Assembly: GCA_011087645.1 (NCBI GenBank)
Contig: JAALLF010000001.1
Location: 1-64,000, forward strand
Source: Alphaproteobacteria bacterium
GTDB taxonomy: Bacteria; Pseudomonadota; Alphaproteobacteria; UBA6615
Direction: 5' to 3'
DNA: 64,000 nt
Under the pieces are notes generated by a model that was not told where the DNA came from, searched no databases, and worked only from the letters and a program-made list of their open reading frames with translations. Below, in pieces: positions 18,084 to 25,216 of this stretch (position 1 is the stretch's first letter; each line of letters begins with the position of its first letter). Position numbers and translations under genes: made by a program.

Positions 18084-18151
18084 CCTCATGCTGAGCTTGT
18101 CGAAGTATGAGGACGGCAACACCCCGATCCTTCGACAAGCTCAGGATGAGG
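18084..18151. repeat. Dispersed palindromic repeat, copy B (complete)
   Basis: Two 22-base arms, 18084-18105 and 18130-18151, are inverted copies with a single mismatch and are separated by 24 bases. The inner 15 bases (CTGAGCTTGTCGAAG and complement) pair perfectly. It lies between two convergent genes and could fold into a strong hairpin that ends transcription from both sides. Copy A at 10416-10468 is a shorter relative. Confidence 0.85.
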
Positions 18152-18171
18152 CGTTGCAGCGGTGTCGGTGC

Positions 18172-19311
18172 CTATGCGGTCACGATCATCGCAGCGATGT
18201 TGCGCTCGAGCGCCGGCACCCGGGCCGCGGCTTCCAGCAATTCATGCTGGGGCAAGTCGCCTTGGGCTGCGCGTACTCCTTGCTGGCGGGCGATGATCGC
18301 CCAGCGCAGATGCGCCATAATTTCCCAATAGGCGACGGCATTAGCGTCGACCGGGTGACCGCCGGCTTTCTCATAGGCGCGATAAAAGGCAGCGCGCCGG
18401 ACGAGTCCGCCAGCCTCTAGATCGTCCCGCCCAGCGCGCCAGCAGGTGGCGCAGAACCAGCCGATATCCTCGTGAGGATCGCCCCAGTCCGCGAATTCCC
18501 AGTCGAGAATGGCGGTCAGCCGGCCACCATCGACAAGGAAATTACCACTGCGAAAGTCACGGTGGACCAGACAGGTCCGTTGCTCCGAAGGAGCGTGGCG
18601 CTCCAACCAGTTGAACGCTGTTAAGAGAATTTCAGAATCAGTCTCCAACGGGGCCAGCCAGTCCCGATATTGAGCGATTTGCGCCAAGGCAAAAGACGAT
18701 GATGATTTGTCCAGTCCCGCTAAGCCTTCGTCTCCCGGCGTCAGGCTATGGATCAACGCCAATTCCCGCGCCAAACGGTCGGCGAGGCCCGCCCCAAAGC
18801 CGTCGCGCGCAGCAGAGGCCACCAAAACCCGCGCCGCGGTATTGCCTTTACGGCGCTGCATCACAAAAAACGGTTGGCCTATAACGTCGGGATCCTCGCA
18901 CAGCCAGAGCGGCGCCGGTACCGTAACGCCGGCTGCCGCAACGGCGCACAAAACCGCAAACTCCGCCGCCTTGGGCCGGCTGGCGGGCAGTGGCGTCTGG
19001 AAATTAGCGCGGAGGACCAAGCGCTGGTGGCCGGGAAATTGGCCGCCGGTAAATTCCACATCGAGCGCCCAATTTTGTTGCACCGCGCCGCCGGGTAACA
19101 GCTTCGGCGGATCCATGTGGACAGACTCAGCGCTAGTTTGAGTGGTCAGCCAAATAGCTAATTGTTCAGACTGGAAATTTTTCTCACCCCCCCTCCCTAA
19201 CCCTCCCCCTCGCTGGGGGGAGGGAATATCTTGGTGGTACGGTTGCACTTCCCCCTCCCCCCTTGAGGGGGAGGGATGGGGTGGGGGGTCAACTAAAACA
19301 AAACGGTTCAA
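18172..19311 (-). CDS. Phosphotransferase family protein, ACAD10/11-type kinase domain
   Basis: An aminoglycoside-phosphotransferase-fold kinase. HRDFRSGN is the catalytic HxDxxxxN motif and ILDWEFADWGDP the metal-binding DxD/E region; LLPGGAVQQNW marks the glycine-rich N-lobe. Sequence style matches the APH domain that in animals is fused to the acyl-CoA dehydrogenase of ACAD10/ACAD11, and the bacterial kinase LvaA that phosphorylates 4-hydroxyacyl-CoA. The neighbouring gene is the matching dehydrogenase. The start is uncertain: the frame opens at a TTG (19311) and its first 40 or so codons run through a repeat, giving a proline/glycine-rich tail. The first ATG (19116) would cut into the expected N-lobe. 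The end points given are the full open frame. Confidence 0.75.
   Translation of the reverse strand: MNRFVLVDPPPHPSPSRGEGEVQPYHQDIPSPQRGGGLGRGGEKNFQSEQLAIWLTTQTSAESVHMDPPKLLPGGAVQQNWALDVEFTGGQFPGHQRLVLRANFQTPLPASRPKAAEFAVLCAVAAAGVTVPAPLWLCEDPDVIGQPFFVMQRRKGNTAARVLVASAARDGFGAGLADRLARELALIHSLTPGDEGLAGLDKSSSSFALAQIAQYRDWLAPLETDSEILLTAFNWLERHAPSEQRTCLVHRDFRSGNFLVDGGRLTAILDWEFADWGDPHEDIGWFCATCWRAGRDDLEAGGLVRRAAFYRAYEKAGGHPVDANAVAYWEIMAHLRWAIIARQQGVRAAQGDLPQHELLEAAARVPALERNIAAMIVTA
19190..19292. repeat. GC-rich palindromic repeat (CCCTCCCC / GGGGAGGG type)
   Basis: Two adjoining hairpin units: one of C-rich then G-rich bases around 19194-19224, the second around 19249-19290 centred on CTTGAG. This element type recurs between genes in many proteobacterial genomes. 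Here it lies at the 5' end of the kinase reading frame and is open in frame with it, so automatic translation yields a false-looking PSPSRGEG / SPQRGGGLGRGG tail. Confidence 0.7.
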
Positions 19312-19314
19312 GTT

Positions 19315-20514
19315 TTAATCCCAGCTCCAGAAATTCATCCCGTCGGCCAGCAGGTTGCGGGCAATGACCATCTTGTGGACTTCCGACGCGCCGTCGACCA
19401 GCTTGGCCTGGGGCGCGTAGCGGTACATCCATTCCAACGGCAAATCTTTGGAATAACCCCGCGCGCCGTTCAACTGGATGGCCGTCGCTATCGATTTATG
19501 GAGCAGCTCCGACACGAAGATTTTGGCCATCGACACTTCCGTGCGAGCCTGGTCGCCGGTGTCGAGCTTGGCCGCCGCGCGCATGGTCATCAGCCGGCCG
19601 ATCTCGATATCCATCGCCGCGTCGGCCAGCATCCATTGCACGCCCTCATGCTCGGCCAGGGTCATGCCGAAATTTTCGCGCGTGCGCACATAGCCCAGAC
19701 ATTCCTCGATTGCCCGTTTGGCCATACCGAGCCAGCGCATGCAATGGGTCAGCCGCGCCGTGCCGAGGCGAATTTGTACCGCTTTCATGCCCTCGCCGAC
19801 CGCCATTAGCCGGTTCTCGTCAGGAATTTCCAACCCGTCGAATTTGAGCTCGCAATGTCCCCCATGCTCTTCCGGACCCATGATCTCGATGCGGCGGACA
19901 ATTTCCCAACCGGGATCGTCGCGGTGGAAGAGAAAGGTGGTCAAATTGCCCCGTGGCTCATCGGAGGTACGCGCCAACAAAATGAAATGCTCGGATCCCT
20001 CGGCGCCGGTGATAAACCATTTATGACCATCGATGATCCAACTGCCATTGCCTTTAGGAGTGGCCGTGGTCAGCATCGCCGTGGGGTCGGAGCCGGAGCC
20101 CGGCGCGGGCTCAGTCATGATAATCGACGACCGCAGCTTGCCGTCGATAATCGGCTGCAGCCAGCGGTCCTTCTGTTCCTCGGTGCCGCAGCGTTCGAGT
20201 AAGATCATGTTGCCGTCGTCGGGCGCGGCACAGTTGAAGCACACCGGGCCGAAGCGCGAACGGCCGGCTTCCTCGTAAAACATCGCCATACCGACCGTGT
20301 TGAGGCCCAACCCACCGCGCGCGACGGGCATCTGCGGCGCCCATAGGCCCACAGATTTAGCTTTCTCGCGCAAGATTTGAAGCGGCGCGTCGGCGATGTT
20401 TTCGTGGGCGTCGAAGCTGGCCGGATCGGCCTCTACCGGCATGATTTCATCGGCCACGAATGTGGCTACGCGCTGGCGCAAATCTTCTTGTTCGGGCGTT
20501 AGGGTGAAATCCAC
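19315..20514 (-). CDS. Acyl-CoA dehydrogenase, ACAD10/11-like
   Basis: A 399-residue FAD-dependent dehydrogenase with the usual three-part fold. APDDGNM near residue 93, MTEPAPGSGSDPT, WFITGA, HGGHCELKF and RLGTARLTHCMRWLG are features seen in the ACAD10/ACAD11 group rather than in fatty-acid MCAD-type enzymes. In that group the dehydrogenase active site eliminates phosphate from a 4-phospho-acyl-CoA to give an enoyl-CoA. The gene ends four bases before the kinase frame opens and starts 34 bases after the SDR stop, giving an SDR-ACAD-kinase operon. The general acyl-CoA oxidation role is certain; the phospho-elimination role is inference from the partner gene. Confidence 0.85.
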   Translation of the reverse strand: MDFTLTPEQEDLRQRVATFVADEIMPVEADPASFDAHENIADAPLQILREKAKSVGLWAPQMPVARGGLGLNTVGMAMFYEEAGRSRFGPVCFNCAAPDDGNMILLERCGTEEQKDRWLQPIIDGKLRSSIIMTEPAPGSGSDPTAMLTTATPKGNGSWIIDGHKWFITGAEGSEHFILLARTSDEPRGNLTTFLFHRDDPGWEIVRRIEIMGPEEHGGHCELKFDGLEIPDENRLMAVGEGMKAVQIRLGTARLTHCMRWLGMAKRAIEECLGYVRTRENFGMTLAEHEGVQWMLADAAMDIEIGRLMTMRAAAKLDTGDQARTEVSMAKIFVSELLHKSIATAIQLNGARGYSKDLPLEWMYRYAPQAKLVDGASEVHKMVIARNLLADGMNFWSWD

Positions 20515-20547
20515 GAGATACTCTCCTTTTCGGACGTTCTTATTGTT

Positions 20548-21321
20548 TTACAAGGCCGACAGTGACAGACCGCCATCGATCGTGACGACAGACCCGGTGA
20601 TGTAGCGCGCCGCCGGCCCGGCCAACAACAATAAGGCCCCATCGAGGTCGGCCGTTTCGCCAAAGCGGCCTATCGGCACGCGGGTAGCGATACGCTGGCC
20701 GGCCGGGCTGTTCAGAAAATCGTGGTTAAGCTCGGTGTGAATGTAACCCGGCGCGATGGCGTTGACGCAAATGCCTTTATCGGCAAGTTCCAGCGCCATT
20801 GTCTCGGTCAAGTTCACCATCCCGGCTTTCGAGATCGAATAGGCCAGCACCCGCTTGGCCGCGGTGCGCACACCGATTACCGACGAAATATTGATAATCC
20901 GTCCGGCGGTTTCGTGCGCGACCATATGACGGCCGACCTCGCGCGCCATCAGCCAGGCGCCTTTGAGGTTGGTGTCGAGCACGTTGTCCCATTCGTCTTC
21001 TTCCATTTCGATGGTGCGCCCTGCCGAGGGGATACCGGCGTTGTTTACCAGGATCGAAATGTGCCCCAGCTCCGTCTCAGCGGCCTGCACAGCGGCGACA
21101 ATAGAGCCCGCATCGGTAACGTCGAGTTCGACCGGCAGCGCTTCACCACCGTTATCAGCGATTTTGTCGGCCAGCGTCGTTAGACGTTCGACGCGGCGTG
21201 CGCCGACGGCAACTTTCGCACCGGCCTGCGCCAGCACCTCAGCAAAATGCGCGCCGAGGCCGCTCGAAGCGCCGGTGACGATCGCTACTTGTCCTTTTAA
21301 ATCGAATAATTCTGTCATCAC
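20548..21321 (-). CDS. SDR family oxidoreductase
   Basis: A 257-residue classical short-chain dehydrogenase: VAIVTGASSGLGAHFAE (cofactor loop), NNAGIPSAG, SSVIGVR with the catalytic serine and AYSISKAG with Tyr and Lys. As first gene of the operon with the ACAD10/11-like enzyme and kinase, it may interconvert a 3- or 4-keto and hydroxy acyl-CoA. Two ATG codons (21321, 21318) precede the sequence MTELFDLKG; the choice does not alter the domain. It is divergent from the thioesterase gene, about 110 bases apart. Confidence 0.85.
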   Translation of the reverse strand: MMTELFDLKGQVAIVTGASSGLGAHFAEVLAQAGAKVAVGARRVERLTTLADKIADNGGEALPVELDVTDAGSIVAAVQAAETELGHISILVNNAGIPSAGRTIEMEEDEWDNVLDTNLKGAWLMAREVGRHMVAHETAGRIINISSVIGVRTAAKRVLAYSISKAGMVNLTETMALELADKGICVNAIAPGYIHTELNHDFLNSPAGQRIATRVPIGRFGETADLDGALLLLAGPAARYITGSVVTIDGGLSLSAL

Positions 21322-21429
21322 CTTCCCCGTCTTCGGGCCATCCCGTTATGCTACTTCAGAAACAGAGCACCCCAGTTTATAGATACCTGTCGAGCCAGGC
21401 GATGTCTCGGCAACAACGATGCGAGCGAA

Positions 21430-21846
21430 ATGATGAGCGGGATTTCCGTTGCCGACGGGCAGGACATTATCGATACGAAAATGGCGCCCCTGGTCAAGGA
21501 CTTAAACATTCGTGTCGAAGAGACGAGCGAGGCCGGCGCGGTTCTGCGCATGCCCTATGGCGACCACCTAGCCCGCACCGGCGGCATCATCTCTGGCCAG
21601 TCGATGCTGGCGTTCGCCGATTCCGCAATGGTGGTGGTAATTTCGTCGGCGATCGGCGGCTACCGCAACATGGCCACTGTCGATATGACCACCAGCTTCA
21701 TGAACGTCGCGCGCGCTACCGACATCATCGGCCGCGGCGAGATCGTTAAAGCCGGCAAACGCATGGTGTTCGGCCAATTCAAACTGGAAGATGCCGCCAC
21801 CGGCGAACCGGTGGCGAATATCTGGACAACCTGGATGCTGCTGTAG
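21430..21846 (+). CDS. PaaI-type hotdog thioesterase
   Basis: A 138-residue hotdog-fold protein. HLARTGGIISGQSMLAFADSAM is the helix-bearing region of the PaaI/YbgC-like group (short pieces: TGGIISGQ and AFADSAM), followed by TVDMTTSFMNVA and GQFKLEDAATGE strands. PaaI-type enzymes release stalled acyl groups from CoA. It sits divergent to the SDR-ACAD-kinase operon and is convergent with the TRAP permease gene (12 bases between stops), so a housekeeping role in the same acyl-CoA route is plausible. Confidence 0.75.
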   Translation: MMSGISVADGQDIIDTKMAPLVKDLNIRVEETSEAGAVLRMPYGDHLARTGGIISGQSMLAFADSAMVVVISSAIGGYRNMATVDMTTSFMNVARATDIIGRGEIVKAGKRMVFGQFKLEDAATGEPVANIWTTWMLL

Positions 21847-21858
21847 AGCAGTATCTCG

Positions 21859-23199
21859 CTAGATCAGCGATCTTCGCAGTTCGACCAGGAACAGGCTGAT
21901 ATCGGGGAACAGGATGATCAGGATCAACACAATCAGCATCGTCAGCGCATAGGGCGCCGCGCCGATAAAAATATCGGCGAGCGATATGTCGTCACGGTCG
22001 AGCGAGCTTTTGATCACATAAACCGCCAAGCCCAACGGCGGCGTCAGCAAACCAATCTCCACGGCAATGATTGTGACAATACCGAACCACACCAGATCGA
22101 TATCGAACGGCGCTAACACCACCAGGAACAGCGGTACCGTGATCAGCATGATCGAGACAGAGTCGATGATCGTGCCGAGCACCAAGACAATGACCACATA
22201 CATGAACAACAGCAGACCGAAGCTGGCATCGAGGGTGCCAATCCAGTTACCAAGCTGGGTCGGCAAGCCAGTGATTCCAAGCATGCGGCTATACATGCTG
22301 GCAGAAATGATGAGGAACAGAAGCGTCGCCGAGATATGTCCGGTTTCGACCAGAATATCCCACAATCGACGCCAGGTTAGGGCCCGCCGCGCCAGAGCAA
22401 ACAGCAAGGCAACAAACGCACCTGCCGCGCCTGCCTCGGTCGGCGTGTAAAGGCCGGCATAGATGCCGCCAAGAACAACCAAAATTAGAATGACGATCGG
22501 GAAGGCCTTGGCCAACAATTCCCTACCGGACAGGTGCTCTTCATCCTGCGGATCGTCGGTAAATGTCTCAGGAACGGCGACAGAATTGGGGAAGCCATAG
22601 GCCATGATCGCGATAAGCGCGCAATAGGCGGCGGTCAACAGAAGACCGGGGCCAACCCCAGCGATGAACAGATCACCGACCGATTCTTCGGCGATCAGCG
22701 CGTAAATAATCAGCAGAATACTGGGCGGAATCAACATGCCGAGTACCGACGAGCCGGCGACCGTACCCACAGCGAACCGGCCTTTGTAGCCGTAGCGCAG
22801 CATCTCTGGCACCGAAATACGCGAGAACACCGTGGCCGAGGCGATCGAGACACCGGTAATCGCGGCAAAAATCGCGTTCGCCACCACAGTCGCCATACCA
22901 AGGCCACCGCGGACCCGGTACAGGAAACTATGGGCAATGTCGTAGGTATCCTTCCCCATCCCCGCTGCACTTACTAAGAGCCCCATGAGGACAAATAGCG
23001 GGATCACACCGAACAGGAAATTACCGACAGTCTTCGCCGAGGCGAGCCATAAAAGGCTGACGGCGATATTGATATTATCTTTCGCAATCCATACGCCGAC
23101 GAACGAAATCAACGCCAGCACGATCGGCACATACATGCCGATGTAGATCAGGATTAACATCGCTACGACTGAAGCGACGCCGATTTCCAGAGAGGTCAT
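21859..23199 (-). CDS. dctM: TRAP transporter large permease, DctM subunit
   Basis: A 446-residue polytopic inner-membrane protein with about twelve helices, the length and helix pattern of DctM. Conserved glycine-proline stretches such as GTVAGSSVLGMLIPPSILLI and YTPTEAGAAGAFVALLFALA (read in parts: LGMLIPPSI, YTPTEAGA) match the substrate-translocating unit of tripartite ATP-independent transporters, which use a sodium gradient. It overlaps the small subunit by four bases and lies last in a P-Q-M operon. Confidence 0.9.
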   Translation of the reverse strand: MTSLEIGVASVVAMLILIYIGMYVPIVLALISFVGVWIAKDNINIAVSLLWLASAKTVGNFLFGVIPLFVLMGLLVSAAGMGKDTYDIAHSFLYRVRGGLGMATVVANAIFAAITGVSIASATVFSRISVPEMLRYGYKGRFAVGTVAGSSVLGMLIPPSILLIIYALIAEESVGDLFIAGVGPGLLLTAAYCALIAIMAYGFPNSVAVPETFTDDPQDEEHLSGRELLAKAFPIVILILVVLGGIYAGLYTPTEAGAAGAFVALLFALARRALTWRRLWDILVETGHISATLLFLIISASMYSRMLGITGLPTQLGNWIGTLDASFGLLLFMYVVIVLVLGTIIDSVSIMLITVPLFLVVLAPFDIDLVWFGIVTIIAVEIGLLTPPLGLAVYVIKSSLDRDDISLADIFIGAAPYALTMLIVLILIILFPDISLFLVELRRSLI

Positions 23200-23786
23200 T
23201 TCAGTGACTCCTCAACCGCCGCAACTTCAACATCGACAGCCTCTTCATGTTCCAGTGGCGGCTTGCCGAACAGGCCGCGGAAGTTGTCGAGGGCCAGGAG
23301 TGCGAATTGGATCGCCAACATGGCACAGCCGATCACCAATACCAGGCGCTGGGGCCATTCGGGAAATGTGAAAACCCCGGCATTGCCGATAAAATGGCCC
23401 CCCTCATAGGCCTGAATCCATTTGGGCCAACCGCCCTTTATGATGGCGATCATCAAGACGACTCCGGCGACGCTGAAGAGAATACCCATAACGTGACCGA
23501 CCGGCGGGAAACGTCGCAGAATGCTGGTGTACAGCGCGTCTGAGCGGGTCATACGCCCGACTTTTAGGGTATGAGTTAGTTGCAAATAGACGATGATGAC
23601 AATCGAGATTTCGACAATCTCCGTCACCCCGCTGATTGGCGCGCCAAAAATAAACCGCAACACGATGTCGGTGGTAATCAGCGCCATCAAGACAAAGATC
23701 CATGCCGATGCGGCGCCGTTGGCAATAACGACGATCCAATCGAACAGACGTCGCAAGAGGTCCAAAATTTTCAGGATTGCAGCCAC
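23196..23786 (-). CDS. dctQ: TRAP transporter small permease, DctQ subunit
   Basis: A 196-residue inner-membrane protein with four hydrophobic helices, as expected for DctQ. FIFGAPISGVTEI at helix 2 corresponds to the conserved region after R(F) in DctQ proteins. It partners DctM to form the membrane part of the transporter. The GTG at 23786 is the likely start; it has no clear Shine-Dalgarno sequence, and a stable hairpin (23795-23818) lies immediately upstream of it, which may set its translation level relative to the binding protein. Confidence 0.85.
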   Translation of the reverse strand: MAAILKILDLLRRLFDWIVVIANGAASAWIFVLMALITTDIVLRFIFGAPISGVTEIVEISIVIIVYLQLTHTLKVGRMTRSDALYTSILRRFPPVGHVMGILFSVAGVVLMIAIIKGGWPKWIQAYEGGHFIGNAGVFTFPEWPQRLVLVIGCAMLAIQFALLALDNFRGLFGKPPLEHEEAVDVEVAAVEESLK

Positions 23787-23794
23787 AGAGATTT

Positions 23795-23818
23795 GGGAGC
23801 CGCTTTTCAGCGGCTCCC
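23795..23818 (-). promoter_or_regulatory. Intercistronic hairpin between dctP and dctQ
   Basis: Nine-base arms GGGAGCCGC / GCGGCTCCC with a six-base loop. On the transcribed minus strand it is not followed by a T run, so it is unlikely to be a full terminator. It begins eight bases upstream of the dctQ GTG, in the place of a ribosome site. It could protect the upstream dctP message from 3' decay and lower dctQ translation, giving excess binding protein. Confidence 0.6.
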
Positions 23819-23882
23819 CTCACCTATTATTTATTCCGGGTGAAACGAACACCTGGGAATATAACGTTACGTACGGTTCCGA

Positions 23883-24977
23883 CTATTCGCGGTCCCAGTG
23901 ACGCGCAATTGGCTGATTGTTGGCTCGCATTTCATCCATCCAAGCCTTCAATATTTCCGTTCCCGGCTGTCCGGCAGCGTTGCGTTCCGCGGCCCAGTTC
24001 TTACCGAGCGGCGGCAGCGCGTTGGCCCACTGATTACGTTCCTCAGTAGAGGCCACGGTGACTTTGGTGCCAAATTCGGCTTCGCAACGCGCGAGACCGG
24101 AAGAGGCCCCGTCATTGACACGCTTTACGTTCTCGTTGACCCAGGCCGGAATGGAATCCTGTAAAGCGGTCTTAACTTCATCGGGCAAGCCATCCCAGAC
24201 ATCGCTGTTGACGTTGAGCGAGAAACCGTTCACGCCGCCAAGCGTGGCGTCATACGCAAATGGTGCGACTTCGCAGAGCTTGAAGGCGCCCGCGGCCTGA
24301 CGCCAGACGATCATATTGTCGTAAATGCCAGTGCTTAGGCTGTTATAAGCATCGGCCAGGTTGGTTTGCACACCTGCCGCGCCAACAGCCGTCACCCATG
24401 GCAGATTAGGACCCGCCGCACCAACTTTGCGGCCGCGTATCTGATCAACACTGGTGAGCTGCTTGGCCGACCACAGCATGTAGTTGTCGACACCACCGGT
24501 CGGTCCCAATGGCACCTGATTGAACTGCTTCAGCCAGACTTCATTGTACTGCGGAAACGTATCGATCATTTTCTGCGTGGTCGCGCCGATCAGCGCGATG
24601 TCGTTCGATACGAACGGCGTCTTGAACGACACATCGTACAACGGCACCTTATCGGCGTGGAACGCCGTCACGATGACACCAAGGTCACCGAGACCGGTTT
24701 CAACGCCTTCGAGTTCACCGCGCGGCTTCACGATCTGGCCGCTGATGCCTTTGTTCCAGTTCACTTTGAAGTTGCCGGTCTTCGCCAGTTGCGCGTCGAC
24801 AGCCGGAAGATAGGCATCGACCAACGCGCCGATCCAGGTCGCGGGCGGCGGATAGCCGGAGATCGCGGTGAGATTGATGGTTTGCTGCGCCGATACCGGC
24901 ACAGTCGCGGCCACCGTGGCCGTAACAGCGGTCGCGATTGCGAATGCGGCAATTTTAGTTTGTGATAGCTTGGGCAT
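23883..24977 (-). CDS. dctP: TRAP transporter substrate-binding protein, DctP family
   Basis: A 364-residue periplasmic binding protein. A clear signal peptide with cleavage after VSA at residue 30 precedes the mature domain. IRGRKVGAAGPN near residue 160 corresponds to the conserved arginine region that clamps the substrate carboxylate in DctP proteins, and GIYDNMIVWRQAA follows. Substrate therefore likely carries a carboxylate. GGGAGG precedes the ATG. It leads the P-Q-M operon and is transcribed away from the second hydantoinase set, 239 bases apart, suggesting that the two units share regulation and substrate. Confidence 0.9.
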   Translation of the reverse strand: MPKLSQTKIAAFAIATAVTATVAATVPVSAQQTINLTAISGYPPPATWIGALVDAYLPAVDAQLAKTGNFKVNWNKGISGQIVKPRGELEGVETGLGDLGVIVTAFHADKVPLYDVSFKTPFVSNDIALIGATTQKMIDTFPQYNEVWLKQFNQVPLGPTGGVDNYMLWSAKQLTSVDQIRGRKVGAAGPNLPWVTAVGAAGVQTNLADAYNSLSTGIYDNMIVWRQAAGAFKLCEVAPFAYDATLGGVNGFSLNVNSDVWDGLPDEVKTALQDSIPAWVNENVKRVNDGASSGLARCEAEFGTKVTVASTEERNQWANALPPLGKNWAAERNAAGQPGTEILKAWMDEMRANNQPIARHWDRE

Positions 24978-25020
24978 TTATTCCTCCCTAATTTATTTCC
25001 CAACTTCCATTTATAGGCTA

Positions 25021-25044
25021 CCAGCCCAAATCCAGCAACGCTGG
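25021..25044. promoter_or_regulatory. Repeated CCAGC half-sites in divergent promoter region
   Basis: Two direct CCAGC units (25021-25025, 25032-25036) and one inverted GCTGG (25040-25044) lie between divergent dctP and hydantoinase A. CCAGC-AAC-GCTGG forms a short dyad. Such an arrangement would suit a shared transcription factor, but the motif is short and may be chance. Confidence 0.25.
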
Positions 25045-25216
25045 CCGAACTATGATCGAGACTTCGTGAGGTTGGCTTAGCTGTGTAAAAACAAATAGAA
25101 CTCGATATCGATGGCCGCATTTGCCGGTAATGATCGAGCCATAGCTATTTTGTCCTCGTGGCGGCGCCCAACGATCCCATTGACAGTGCCGCTCTGTGCT
25201 GCGGGAATAGTGGACT

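Noticed and set aside
18172..21846. A complete levulinate (lva) operon
   Set aside because: Only the kinase and dehydrogenase pair is comparable; the acyl-CoA ligase and other lva genes are not next to it.
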